Source: Candidatus Kerfeldbacteria bacterium (GTDB lineage: Bacteria > Patescibacteriota > Patescibacteriia > PEXW01). Taken from it: DNA of 9,186 nucleotides. The translations under genes were made by a program, and so were the position numbers. The notes beneath the pieces were generated by a model. It was not told the DNA's origin and did not search any database. It worked only from the letters and a program-made list of their open reading frames with translations. The stretch spans positions 1 to 9,186 of the forward strand of contig CAIPSZ010000106.1 of NCBI GenBank assembly GCA_903867845.1. The letters run 5' to 3'. Below are positions 1 through 7,200 of the stretch, in pieces. Position 1 is the first letter of the stretch, and each line of letters starts with the position of its first letter.

Positions 1-931
1 CTAACATGCCAGCATACTTTCCGGCAAGTTTTGTCATGCGATTGTCTTCCCCAATGACTTGGAGAATTTTTATCTTATGGCGTTGGCCAAGTTCCCAGTC
101 CGTTGGATCATGCGCTGGCGTCACTTTCACTACCCCCGTGCCGAAATCCTTGTCCACCAATGGATCGGCAATTATTGGAAGAGTAAGTTCACCAGACTCA
201 GTTGCAAAAGTAATCATTTTTCCATGGTACTTTTTGTAACGTTGATCTAATGGGTGAACAGCGAGTGCGGTATCACCAACCTTGGTTTCTGGTCGTGTTG
301 TAGCCACAACAAATACTCCATACTTTATGTAGTAGAGATGACCTTCACGAACCTCGTGCTTTACTTCCAAGTCCGACAGCGCAGTCTGGCAGCGCGGGCA
401 CCAGTGGATGAGCCGCTCGCCACGGTAGATGAGGCCTTCGTTGAACAGCTGGATGAAGGCTTTGTGTACTGCGGCTGTCAGGTTGGGGTCCATGGTGAAG
501 TGCTCGCGGCTCCAATCACAGGATGCGCCAAGGCTACGAACTTGGTCAGTAATCCGCGTGCCGTACTTCTTCTTCCAGGCCCACACGTGCTTCAGGAAGG
601 TCTCGCGGCCGATCTCGTGGCGGCTAATCCCCTCTTTCTGCAGCAAGCGCTCCACCATGATCTGCGTGGCAATGCCCGCGTGGTCAGTGCCCGGCAGCCA
701 CAACGCTTTCTCGCCGAGCATGCGGTGGAAGCGCGTGAGAATATCCTGCACGCTCACGCCCACCGCGTGACCCAGGTGGAGTTCGCCCGTCACGTTCGGC
801 GGCGGCATGCTAATGGAGAATGCCTTCTTCCGCTTCCCCGGCAGCCTGTCAGGATTGAAGTAGCCCGAGGCCTCCCATCGCTTGTAGATGGGCTGCTCGA
901 CGCTTAGTGGATTGTACGCTTCAGAGGCCAT
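1..931 (-). CDS. valS: Valyl-tRNA synthetase, N-terminal part (cut by window edge)
   Basis: This is the class Ia aminoacyl-tRNA synthetase that charges tRNA-Val in the cytoplasm. The first 310 codons are present and the frame is still open at the left edge; full-length ValRS is usually about 850-950 aa. Visible landmarks are the PPPNVTGELHLGHA signature with the ATP-binding HLGH at residues 52-55, GTDHAGIATQ at 81-90, and the WCPRCQTALSDLEV segment near 177-190. The start of the CP1 editing domain follows, with TTRPET at 211-216 and GTGVVKVTPAHDPTD at 264-278. Together these are specific for ValRS. The ATG at 931 is chosen because the protein begins there with the usual ValRS N-terminus; an ATG at 942 is out of frame. 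Upstream there is only a weak purine patch (GGTAGGATG). GC content is about 60% or more to the right of position 360 and about 45% to the left, inside the same gene. Confidence 0.97.
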   Translation of the reverse strand, partial: MASEAYNPLSVEQPIYKRWEASGYFNPDRLPGKRKKAFSISMPPPNVTGELHLGHAVGVSVQDILTRFHRMLGEKALWLPGTDHAGIATQIMVERLLQKEGISRHEIGRETFLKHVWAWKKKYGTRITDQVRSLGASCDWSREHFTMDPNLTAAVHKAFIQLFNEGLIYRGERLIHWCPRCQTALSDLEVKHEVREGHLYYIKYGVFVVATTRPETKVGDTALAVHPLDQRYKKYHGKMITFATESGELTLPIIADPLVDKDFGTGVVKVTPAHDPTDWELGQRHKIKILQVIGEDNRMTKLAGKYAGML

Positions 932-940
932 AGTGCACTC

Positions 941-969
941 ATCCTACCAGCGTTTTAGGGTCAAAACAA
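941..969 (-). promoter_or_regulatory. Possible valS promoter giving a near-leaderless mRNA
   Basis: On the minus strand TTGTTT (969-964) and TAGGAT (946-941) are separated by exactly 17 bp, a reasonable sigma70-type pair with four of six matches in the -10. Transcription would start only about 4 nt before the valS ATG. That would fit the absence of a good Shine-Dalgarno sequence. This is a motif match only. Confidence 0.3.
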
Positions 970-979
970 CACGGAAGCA

Positions 980-1031
980 TTGACAAAATGTAGGGAATAT
1001 GGTAAGTATTTATGTTTTGAAAAATATAAAT
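980..1031 (+). promoter_or_regulatory. Possible promoter and AT-rich inverted repeat ahead of the 86-aa protein
   Basis: A perfect TTGACA lies at 980-985. The hexamer 17 bp downstream is only TAAGTA, and a TATTTA follows at 1007-1012, so the -10 is uncertain. Positions 1008-1031 form a 24-bp near-perfect inverted repeat of A/T bases: eleven mirrored pairs, one of them G-T. It could be an operator or a weak hairpin in the 5' leader. It lies between the TTGACA and the ribosome binding site of the gene starting at 1051, inside the divergent gap shared with valS. Confidence 0.35.
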
Positions 1032-1050
1032 TGTAGTAAGGAGGTTTGTC

Positions 1051-1311
1051 ATGACGTTTACAATGTGGTTGCTTGATAATGCAGCGAAGTACAACTACCA
1101 GATTAGCGAGGCACAACGTTGTATTGTACTTGCGGTAGTTGCAGCCGGTGTGGTCTGCATGATCGGTAGTATCATGTTCTTTGCGCACAGTGCGCCCATC
1201 ACCGGTATCGTATGCTTTTTTACGGGCATCATCGTTGCGCTCTTTGGGATTCCTTTGACCGAGTTGCTTGCATGTTGGAATATGCGCTCCAGTGCGAGTA
1301 TCAAGCCATGA
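1051..1311 (+). CDS. Small two-span membrane protein, unknown function (86 aa)
   Basis: I do not recognise this protein. The start is well supported: AAGGAGG at 1038-1044 lies 6 nt before the ATG, the best ribosome binding site in the window. The product has a short polar N-terminus (residues 1-22), a hydrophobic segment at about 24-44 and a second at about 49-69, with a small loop holding H46 between them. A short polar C-terminal tail follows. It is probably a cytoplasmic-membrane hairpin protein. It stands alone on the plus strand between valS and the tsaD unit and is followed by a clear terminator at 1371-1402, so it looks monocistronic. It ends in TGA, the only TGA stop seen in the window. 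The frame stays open for 15 more codons to a TAA at 1357-1359, which I treat as chance. Confidence 0.8.
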   Translation: MTFTMWLLDNAAKYNYQISEAQRCIVLAVVAAGVVCMIGSIMFFAHSAPITGIVCFFTGIIVALFGIPLTELLACWNMRSSASIKP

Positions 1312-1370
1312 AATCCTAAACAACAGCCCAGTATTCAAGATGAATACCTGACTGTGTAAGCCCACTATTC

Positions 1371-1402
1371 CCGCCCAGACGAAAGTCGAGGCGGTTTCTT
1401 TT
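1371..1402 (+). terminator. Rho-independent terminator after the 86-aa protein gene
   Basis: CCGCC (1371-1375) pairs with GGCGG (1390-1394), and GAC/GTC form the inner stem closed by a GAAA tetraloop; a 2x2 internal mismatch separates the stems. TTTCTTTT follows directly at 1395-1402. On the minus strand the hairpin lacks a T-run, so it serves the plus-strand gene and is not an obvious terminator for the converging gene that ends at 1404. Confidence 0.8.
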
Positions 1403-1403
1403 C

Positions 1404-1937
1404 CTACTGAACGTTGCTCACGATATTCGTGAGGTCCTTGGTCAGGGCCCACCACAGTGACGTCTTTGTGACCCGGCCAAGAGAGTCTTGGGGTGGCGGC
1501 GGGATGGTTAGCGTGTCGCCGGTGAGATCAGCCTCGATGTACTTCCCTGGGGCGAAGATCGCTACCATTGCCGGGTAACTTGGATTCGGAGGGTTGAGAA
1601 AGCTGATAACACCATCCTTGTTCACCACCTCCCGTAAAATGAGCGCTTGCCGGTAGTCCTTGTTCGGCGTCTGGAATGGGTCGCCAGCCGGTGCGAGGGC
1701 AGTGTAGGCGTAGAAGCGAAACGTACTAGCAAAGTTCGGACTCACCTTGTAGTAGACGGTGACCATGAACACGGCCATGCCGAAGAGCGCGAACAGGCCA
1801 CCAACGATGAGGGCAATCCGCTTCCAGAGGGCAACATGGGCGCGGACAATCATCCAGCCCATGCCGACTGCAATAATGAGGAGGATCGGGAGCAGGACGA
1901 ACATGGGGATACTATTCGTGCCGAGGTGCGTATCCAT
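1404..1937 (-). CDS. Two-span membrane protein with outer C-terminal domain, unknown (177 aa)
   Basis: I do not recognise a family. Hydrophobic segments at residues about 11-31 and 41-63 are joined by a short loop rich in R, H and K (RAHVALWKR). By the positive-inside rule this puts the loop in the cytoplasm and both termini outside. The remaining residues (about 64-177) form a soluble, probably extracytoplasmic domain with an NPPNPSYPAM segment (115-124) and a proline run (PPPP, 136-139). The gene lies 45 bp downstream of tsaD on the same strand, with no terminator between them, so it is probably co-transcribed. No Shine-Dalgarno sequence precedes the ATG at 1937. An internal ATG (residue 12) starts exactly at the first membrane segment, so the N-terminus is less certain than the frame. 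The stop is TAG. Confidence 0.8.
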   Translation of the reverse strand: MDTHLGTNSIPMFVLLPILLIIAVGMGWMIVRAHVALWKRIALIVGGLFALFGMAVFMVTVYYKVSPNFASTFRFYAYTALAPAGDPFQTPNKDYRQALILREVVNKDGVISFLNPPNPSYPAMVAIFAPGKYIEADLTGDTLTIPPPPQDSLGRVTKTSLWWALTKDLTNIVSNVQ

Positions 1938-1982
1938 ACGGAATGTGATTACGACGAGATGATCTGTTGTTAGTTTACCGCG

Positions 1983-3008
1983 TTACCGTCCCAATTCCCA
2001 CACCGGATTCACGTCCAGCTTCTGCCAGGGTGTTCGATGCCCACGCGCCAGCTCCATTGCTCCAGCCACGGCAATCATGGCGCCGTTGTCCGTGGTGTAC
2101 TGGATGGGCGCAACATGGAAGGCAAATCCTGCCGCTACAGAATCCTTGGAAAGCCGTTCGCGTAACACGCTATTCGCGGCCACGCCACCACCCAGCAGAA
2201 TGCTCTTAGGCTTTTTCACTTTCGCCGCGCGAATGGTTTTGTCCACCAGCACGTCCACAATTGCCGTTTGGATGGACGCGGCCAGATCGGCTTTGTGCCG
2301 CGGGCTCATGCGCGGGTGGAGTTCTAGGTAGCGCGCAACCGCAGTCTTCAATCCCGCAAAACTGAATTCGAAGTTCGCCTCTTTCATCATCGGCCGTGGC
2401 AGTGGAATGCTCGGCTTGACGTGTTGCGCGAGCTTGCTCAGCTCTGGCCCGCCGGGGTAGGGCAAGCCCATGAGCTTGGCAGTTTTATCAAACGCTTCGC
2501 CGGCAGCATCATCCCGCGTTTTGCCGATGAGCTTGATTTTCTCTTTTTCAATCCAGAGCAATTCCGTGTGCCCGCCAGACACGATGAGTGCCAGCGCGGG
2601 AAGCTGTGGTTGCTCGTCATTCAACCAGCAACTGGCGAGGTGGCCACTGATGTGGTTCACGCCAATGAGTGTCTTCCCAGTGGCAAATGCTAAAGCGCGG
2701 GCGGTCTCTACGCCAACCAACAACGCTGTCGCTAGCCCTGGGCCGGACGTGACCGCTATTGCATCTACATCGTTGAGTTTTATGGAAGCTTTTTCGAGCG
2801 CCGCTTGGAGCGTCGGCATAATCGTCGCGGCGTGCTCACGAGCAGCAACTTCTGGCACCACGCCGCCGGTCTTGCGATGGGCTAAAACTTGCGATGCCGT
2901 GACCATACTACGGACACTATAGCGACTACCAGCAACATCGAGCACGGCAATGGACGTGTCGTCACAACTCGTTTCGATGCCGAGGATGGTGAGGTGAGGG
3001 GTTGACAT
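1983..3008 (-). CDS. tsaD: tRNA N6-adenosine threonylcarbamoyltransferase TsaD
   Basis: TsaD (older names Gcp, YgjD) transfers the threonylcarbamoyl group from threonylcarbamoyl-AMP to A37 of tRNAs that read ANN codons, acting with TsaB and TsaE in the cytoplasm. At 341 aa it is full length for the bacterial family. The ASKHA-type signatures are intact: ILGIETSCDDTSIAV at residues 8-22, the metal-binding NHISGH with H119 and H123, LIVSGGHTELLWI at 141-153, DDAAGEAFDKTAKLMGLPYPGG at about 166-187, FSFAGLKTAV at 215-224, LLGGGVAANSVLRERL at 271-286, and TDNGAMIAVAG at 306-316 with the expected metal ligand D307. The ATG at 3008 gives the normal N-terminus and is preceded by a weak TAGGTAA. No tsaB or tsaE is visible nearby. 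A small membrane-protein gene follows after 45 bp. The divergent gap to the right holds a TACGGTACGGTA tandem; a promoter there is likely but I see no convincing hexamer pair. Confidence 0.98.
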   Translation of the reverse strand: MSTPHLTILGIETSCDDTSIAVLDVAGSRYSVRSMVTASQVLAHRKTGGVVPEVAAREHAATIMPTLQAALEKASIKLNDVDAIAVTSGPGLATALLVGVETARALAFATGKTLIGVNHISGHLASCWLNDEQPQLPALALIVSGGHTELLWIEKEKIKLIGKTRDDAAGEAFDKTAKLMGLPYPGGPELSKLAQHVKPSIPLPRPMMKEANFEFSFAGLKTAVARYLELHPRMSPRHKADLAASIQTAIVDVLVDKTIRAAKVKKPKSILLGGGVAANSVLRERLSKDSVAAGFAFHVAPIQYTTDNGAMIAVAGAMELARGHRTPWQKLDVNPVWELGR

Positions 3009-3088
3009 AATGTGTTACCTAGTGTACCGTACCGTAGTTAAGAAGCGAAACAAATCAACTTGTACATAAACAACAAGGAGTGTTTTTT

Positions 3089-3601
3089 ATGACTGATCCT
3101 GCACGGAAATACTGCTCTGGACGGGTAGTGTTGATGCCGAAAATCGAAATTCCCAAGCATCACTACCTCGTGGGGCAGAGAAGATTTCTCCCAGGTATAG
3201 AGTACTTGGGTTTTCTGGAGTGCTTCGGTGTGTCAATTGGTGGTGATGTTGGCGAAGATGGTTTGCGCGAGTATATCGCAAAGAAGCTCGATAATGAGAT
3301 TAAGGGAGTGGTCGTTGAGAGCGTTGATGACCTCGTTCATGAATTTGAACGTCCGTTTACACATATGCCCAACGAGCCCGCAGAGTTTGCTCGCTTCGAG
3401 CGCTACCTATCGAGGCACTTCGTTGCTCGTGTGAAGCTTCCCGAGGTCATTACCACCGATCCGGCAGAGCACATTGGCTCAGTAGTACTCAGTCTTGACC
3501 AGGTGTGCGCGCTCAAGCCCGCTGTCAGGCCTTGCTCATTCGAGGCAATCATGAAAACTGACCGGTTGCTCTACGGTCATAAAATCGACCCCGAAGGTTA
3601 A
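3089..3601 (+). CDS. Soluble hypothetical protein (170 aa)
   Basis: I do not recognise this protein. The ATG at 3089 is preferred over an in-frame GTG at 3080 because AAGGAG (3075-3080) overlaps that GTG and lies 8 nt before the ATG. The product has no signal peptide or membrane segment and mixes acidic and basic residues evenly, as in a cytoplasmic globular protein. Four cysteines (9, 45, 130, 139) are not arranged as a zinc motif. The region around residues 53-90 (GDVGEDGLREYIAKKL onward) looks helical and acidic, and a segment rich in F, R and Y follows near 100-113. The gene is alone on the plus strand, divergent from tsaD and convergent with the surface-protein cassette. It has a strong terminator 8 bp after its TAA. 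The good ribosome binding site, length and terminator make it a real gene. Confidence 0.8.
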   Translation: MTDPARKYCSGRVVLMPKIEIPKHHYLVGQRRFLPGIEYLGFLECFGVSIGGDVGEDGLREYIAKKLDNEIKGVVVESVDDLVHEFERPFTHMPNEPAEFARFERYLSRHFVARVKLPEVITTDPAEHIGSVVLSLDQVCALKPAVRPCSFEAIMKTDRLLYGHKIDPEG

Positions 3602-3609
3602 TTGTTCTT

Positions 3610-3642
3610 ATACCCCCTTTCGCTTGCGAGAGGGGGTATTTT
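3610..3642 (+). terminator. Strong rho-independent terminator between convergent genes
   Basis: A 14-bp stem, ATACCCCC with its complement GGGGGTAT and an inner TTTCGC/GCGAGA arm (one G-T pair), runs from 3610 to 3639 and is capped by a CTTG turn. It is followed by TTTT at 3639-3642. It ends the 170-aa gene. The minus-strand gene stops at 3652, just outside the same hairpin, but the flank on that side (AAGAACAAT) has no T-run, so two-way use is possible yet weaker. Confidence 0.88.
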
Positions 3643-3651
3643 CGTATGCGC

Positions 3652-4197
3652 TTACACTCCTTCTTTACGCGCGACAGTAGGAAGGTTATCGGGTACCGCG
3701 TGCCAGTGAAAGATCGGGGCTTCTTTCTTTGCGCTGAGAAATTTTACCCATGGGAGTTTCTTTCGAGCAGTACGGACGAAGCGCGCGTAGCGTTTCTGTA
3801 GGGGTGTGCGCTTTTGCGGGCGAGCCTTCCTTGGTGGTTGGCTTGCAAGCGCCTCAGCCAAAGCTTTCCGCAATTCTCGTCGTGAGGTCTCGTACACGCT
3901 CAAGGTTACAAGGAGGATGAAGATCACGATCATCCAGAGCGGGATGCTCATGAAGGTGCCATTCGCGGGTGGCTGGACGACGTGTGCTGGTACCGACGAA
4001 GCTTGGACCGTCTGCACAACCGGCGATGTGCTATCCGTTGATACATTGGCGCTTGTGGGCTGTGCATTTGTCGTGCTCGTCACTGACGTTGGTACGGCGC
4101 TCGCTGGTGGTGGCGCAGCTTGCGCCACAGGCGCGCTCCCTTGGGTGCGCGCCTGGTACTGCTGGTCAGTTTCGAAGCTGAAGCGGAAAGGCATCAT
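3652..4197 (-). CDS. Single-span membrane protein with S/T/P-rich outer segment; candidate anchor of the surface cassette
   Basis: I do not recognise a family. The 181-aa product has about 80 residues rich in Ala, Pro, Ser, Thr and Val, one strong hydrophobic segment at about 83-102 (MSIPLWMIVIFILLVTLSVY), and then a very basic tail (RRELRK, RKARPQKR, RTARKK). This predicts the N-terminus outside and the C-terminus inside, without a cleavable signal peptide. The disordered outer segment is of the cell-wall-spacer kind. The gene starts 21 bp after the stop of the 1250-aa secreted protein on the same strand, so the two are probably translated from one mRNA. There is no Shine-Dalgarno sequence. 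Starts at ATG 4197, ATG 4194 or TTG 4203 are possible; I use the first ATG. A role in holding the neighbouring secreted proteins at the membrane is inferred from gene order and topology only. Confidence 0.8.
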   Translation of the reverse strand: MMPFRFSFETDQQYQARTQGSAPVAQAAPPPASAVPTSVTSTTNAQPTSANVSTDSTSPVVQTVQASSVPAHVVQPPANGTFMSIPLWMIVIFILLVTLSVYETSRRELRKALAEALASQPPRKARPQKRTPLQKRYARFVRTARKKLPWVKFLSAKKEAPIFHWHAVPDNLPTVARKEGV

Positions 4198-4218
4198 GGT
4201 CAATAGCCGAATCGTTGG

Positions 4219-7200
4219 TTAGTGCGTGGTCCCGAAAATCCAGGAAAATTGCGGGCTCGCCTTGAGGTCAGCAAGTACTTGGCTTGCGGTTATGACCTTG
4301 CCATTCTTTCCTTTTTTCCCAACCAAGGCCATGCCGCTGTTGTACGTTTTCACGAAAGCCACATCGGTTGGATCTTTGCTCTGGCTGAGTATGCTCGTTA
4401 TGGATGAGCCAGTGAGCTGTGCGTACGCCCACGCCGTAATTCCTTTCCCCGCATCGTTGAAGAAGAGCAAGCCACCGTTGCTACTACTTCTCATTGATCC
4501 GCGCCCCTTTATGAGTGGTGACGAACTCGCCCTCCGCGCATTAGCCAATATCAGGTTGCCACCTTTATGTAGGGCGCGGACCACGAATTGAACTGGCGCG
4601 TTGTTCGACCGCACCAGGTGACCATCGGTTGCCTTCCCCGTCGCGGCTGCAACACTCTGGTACTTCCCGACGGTAGCGTTCTTGTCCAGGGTGAGTGTGT
4701 AGGTGAGCACGACGGCTTCATTCGCGCCAATCTTCCCAATATTCCAGTGCAAGGTATTGGTTTTCCCATTGGTGAGCGTGCTGGTGAGCACGACGTTGGT
4801 GAGCGGGACCGAGCCAGGATTCGCAGTCGCCACGCGGAAATTGATCTTATCGCCTTGGCTCATTGTTGCTTTCGCGCTGGAGGTATGGGTGATGATAAGG
4901 GCTGCCGGTTTGTTCACTTTTTGCGCGCCTAGAACTCTTCCGGTTACCAGCGGAATAGTAGGTGGGGTAACCGGGGGAGCGGCAGGCGTAACTACTGGGG
5001 CAGGGACTGGACGAGTGAATACCGTCACCGAGCTCGTTGCCGTGCTGGATTGCACGGATGCGCCTTGGAATTGCGCTGATGCACTTGCAGTGTTCGTGTA
5101 CACCCCAGCGCCACTCGTCGGGCTTACGGTGAGCGTGTACGTGGCAGTCATTGTTGCTCCCACAGCTAAGCTATCCAAGGTGAAGTCCTTCTCGAAGAGC
5201 ACGCCACCGTGCTGGTCAGGTAAGCGATCGTGGATGTCGACGTTCGTCAGGGGCACGTCACCGGTGTTCGTCGCATTCACCGTGTAGGCAATCTGGTCAC
5301 CGGCCGCTACTGGACCAGTGGCGCTGTTCGTCTTGCTCACGACCAGCTGCGGGTGTGCTGGGAGTAATACGGTCGTAAGGCTGGTTGTGTCATTATTCGA
5401 CTTCGTGGGCTCGGGTGTGGTGGTCGAGATGTGCCCCTGGTTAGTGAACGTGTATGGCTGCCCAATTGTGAGTCCATCAGGGATTTGCACGGTGACGCTT
5501 ACCGTGTTATCACCGTTTTGCTTGGGGAGCTGGCCCAGGTTCCAGGTCACCGTACCATTCGCAAGAACGCCACCGTTACTTGCCGAAACAAAGTTTGCAT
5601 TGGGCGGCAGCGTGTCGGTGAGCTTGACGTTCCCAGCTGGAGAGAGCCCGAGGTTTGTGTAGTGCAGGGTGAAGGTGACTTGCTCGCCAGGCTGTGCAGT
5701 CGTGGGGAAGAATTCGCCGAGTGCAAGGTCGGGGTAGGCGTAGACGATGTTCCCCTGCCAGGCACCGAAGACGTTGACGTTGCCCAGGAACCAGTTGGAG
5801 CCAACGAAGTTCGTGTTCGCCACGTTGATGAGGTTCGTGGCTACGTTGATGTCGCCCGTGTTGATGGCGGCGAAGCGATTGCTGTTCGCGGTGTTGCTGC
5901 CTGTGCTGGCGTTGACGGTGATGGCGTTGTTTATCGTGGCATCGTTGGCATTGCTCACGCTCAAGGTGGCGCTCGGATCCACACCGGCATTCAAGTAGCC
6001 GGAACCACCTGGGTCAATGACGGAGCCACTCCAGCCACCGAAGAGGTGCGGGATGAAGGAGAAGAAGTTTGAGCCAACCACGTTCGTATTGACCTGGTTC
6101 ACCACGCTGTTCTGCAGAACGACGCTGCCCGTGTTGATGGTGGCGCCGTCGCGATTGTTCAACGCGACGTTACTGCCGGTGTCACCGTTCACGGCGAGGC
6201 TGTTACTAATGTCGGCCACATTCTGGTTACTCACGTTCACCGTCGTCGCAGACACGCCGGTGAGGTCAGCGAGGACGCCCTCCCCCGGCAGGATGATGTC
6301 GCCGGTGAGGTTACCGAAGAAGTTCATAGCCGAGAAGAGCCAGTTGGATCCAACGATGTTCGTGTTGAGGAGGTTGAGGATGTTCGTACCCACGTTCACG
6401 TCCCCGGTGTTTATTCGCGACTGGCGCGTGCCACTGGCAACGTTGCCGCCGGTGTTCGCATCGACAGTCACCGTATTGGTAATCGTCCCACTACTCACGT
6501 TGTTCACCTGGACGTTCGTCGGGAGTGCCGTACTCTGCGTGAGCATGCTAAGGAACGCGGTAAGTAAGTCGATGCTGCCGGAGTAGTTCTCGAAGAAGTT
6601 CTGGTTTTGGTTGTTGAAGTTCGCACCGGTAAGGTCCGTGTTCACGGCATTCACCATTGCTGTAAAGGTGTTGGCGTTGCCGGTGGAAATGTCGCTGAAG
6701 CGATTTCCATTCGCGACGTTGTTCCCCGAGTCGGCAGTGGTCGTGGCGGTGTTATCCAAGCTGGCCTGGTTTGCGTTGTCTACGGTAACGGTGCCGTCAA
6801 TACCGGGCGTGGCAAAGTTCGTGACGTTCGTGTTGATGGTATTCGGGACGGTTACCCCAGCATTGGCATTCCCCGTGCTCACGCTTACCGGGACGGGCGA
6901 GTCGTGGCCGTTCGCCGCATTGCTGCCGGTGGTGGCGGTAGCAGACCCGCCGTTATCTACCGTCGCACCGTTCGTGTTAATGACGCCCGTGTTGTTCACC
7001 GTAACATTTGCGGGATCGCACGTGGACGAGTTGCCAGCGGCATCCCGCGCAATAGCGGTGAGCGCGTGGCTACCATCCCCAGTCGTACTCGTGTCCCAGG
7101 TGGTGGAGAAGGGAGCGCTCGTTACTTCCGGTCCCAGGTTCAGACCATCCAGTTGGTACTGCACGCCTACGACGCCAATGTCATCACTCGCATGCACCGT

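Noticed and set aside
254..907. 217-codon open frame on the plus strand opposite valS
   Set aside because: The minus strand encodes unmistakable ValRS motifs; the plus frame has no recognisable features and no ribosome binding site.
1309..1311. Reassigned UGA codon (Gly code of Gracilibacteria/Absconditabacteria)
   Set aside because: The Gly-rich 1250-aa gene and the other genes have no in-frame TGA, which would be expected under that code.
3080..3088. GTG start at 3080 for the 170-aa protein
   Set aside because: The GTG overlaps the end of the AAGGAG ribosome binding site, which is correctly spaced for the ATG at 3089.
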